Below, piece by piece: positions 41,836 through 41,994 of a DNA stretch of 41,994 bases. How positions within the stretch are numbered: the first letter of the stretch is position 1; every line of letters starts with the position of its first letter. Made by a program: the position numbers and the translations under genes. Source of the stretch: CBDUEV01 sp965366365 (lineage in GTDB: Bacteria; Actinomycetota; Acidimicrobiia; Spongiisociales; JAENVV01); assembly GCA_965366365.1 (NCBI GenBank), contig CBDUEV010000022.1, positions 1 to 41,994 of the forward strand. Reading direction: 5' to 3'. The notes under the pieces are model-generated. The model had not been told where the DNA came from. It did not search any database and saw only the letters and a program-made list of their open reading frames with translations.

Positions 41836-41994
41836 GTGCGCGCCATCCAGGTGACTTCTGTCGGCGGTCCGGAAGTCCTCGTCAGCGCCGACTTGCCGGA
41901 TCCCGAACCCGCCGCCGGCCAAGTAGGCATCTCGGTCGTGGCGGCCGGACTCAACTACATCGACACCTACCACCGGACCGGCCTGTACCCCAAG
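41836..41994 (+). CDS. Quinone oxidoreductase-like (zinc-less alcohol dehydrogenase family), 5' part only
   Basis: The first 53 codons of a gene cut by the window end. The sequence from GTG 41836 reads as the N-terminus of NADPH:quinone reductase (Qor): IQVTSVGGPEVL, then PAAGQVGISVVAAGLNYIDTY and RTGLYP. The family reduces quinones with NADPH. AAAGGA (41825-41830) lies 5 nt before the GTG. The rest of the gene is outside the window. Confidence 0.85.
   Translation, partial: MRAIQVTSVGGPEVLVSADLPDPEPAAGQVGISVVAAGLNYIDTYHRTGLYPK

Overview
This is a GC-rich chromosomal window from a free-living bacterium, most likely an actinomycete-type organism (Actinomycetota). An Acidimicrobiia-like lineage is my guess and not proven. 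The pointers are the multifunctional 2-oxoglutarate enzyme Kgd/OdhA (short E1 start, E2 catalytic core and E1 in one chain, no lipoyl domain), a MutT1-type Nudix plus histidine-phosphatase fusion, an SCO6745-family protein, and many start codons placed 6-8 nt behind a TANNNT-like -10 element, as expected for leaderless mRNAs. I see no rRNA, tRNA, CRISPR array, insertion sequence, phage gene or plasmid gene. Genes are dense, in short operons or alone.

Layout. 1-8 kb: an orphan alpha/alpha-toroid protein; a peroxiredoxin-like gene whose catalytic position is an in-frame TGA; an MMPL/RND exporter; a fused alpha-beta 2-oxoacid dehydrogenase E1; a LOG/TIGR00730-like protein; and a MutT1-like enzyme. 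8-18 kb: kgd, a kynureninase-like PLP enzyme, a methyltransferase coupled to an SCO6745-family gene, a HerA-like ATPase and a PlsC-type acyltransferase. 18-22.5 kb: a two-CBS-domain protein, a primary-type sigma factor with a cluster of DnaA-box-like sites in its upstream region, and glnD. 22.7-29 kb: a branched-chain amino acid (or related) ABC uptake operon livH-livM-livG-livF followed by a methyltransferase, with the lipoprotein binding protein livJ convergent to it. 29-38 kb: an NAD-dependent epimerase, DUF1304, ASCH, FrnE/DsbA and rhodanese proteins, phosphomannose isomerase, a YCII protein, a DUF255 thioredoxin-domain protein, an amidase and a CtaA-like heme A synthase. 38-42 kb: a secreted endonuclease/exonuclease/phosphatase-family protein, then a transsulfuration pair (cystathionine beta-synthase-type and cystathionine gamma-synthase/lyase) and the start of a quinone oxidoreductase.

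The most notable signal is the peroxiredoxin-like gene at 1047-1709. A single TGA sits exactly where the peroxidatic cysteine of the W-C-x-Y-C motif belongs. The reading frame is otherwise intact for 184 further codons, and 20 nt after the TGA there is a 7-bp hairpin with one bulged U and a GGUC apical loop, the loop of the classical bacterial SECIS. I read it as a selenoprotein of the U-x-x-C Prx-like type. Second-tier observations are the helically phased DnaA-box-like cluster upstream of the sigma factor, the LivH permease carrying an extra extracytoplasmic beta-sandwich domain, the pervasive leaderless-start architecture, and a long dyad over the start of the heme A synthase gene.

Functionally the window is mostly housekeeping: TCA-cycle and 2-oxoacid oxidation (kgd, E1), nitrogen sensing (glnD), amino-acid uptake (liv), sulfur amino acids (CBS/CGL), heme A for respiration, and thiol/redox proteins (Sec-Prx, FrnE, rhodanese, DUF255).
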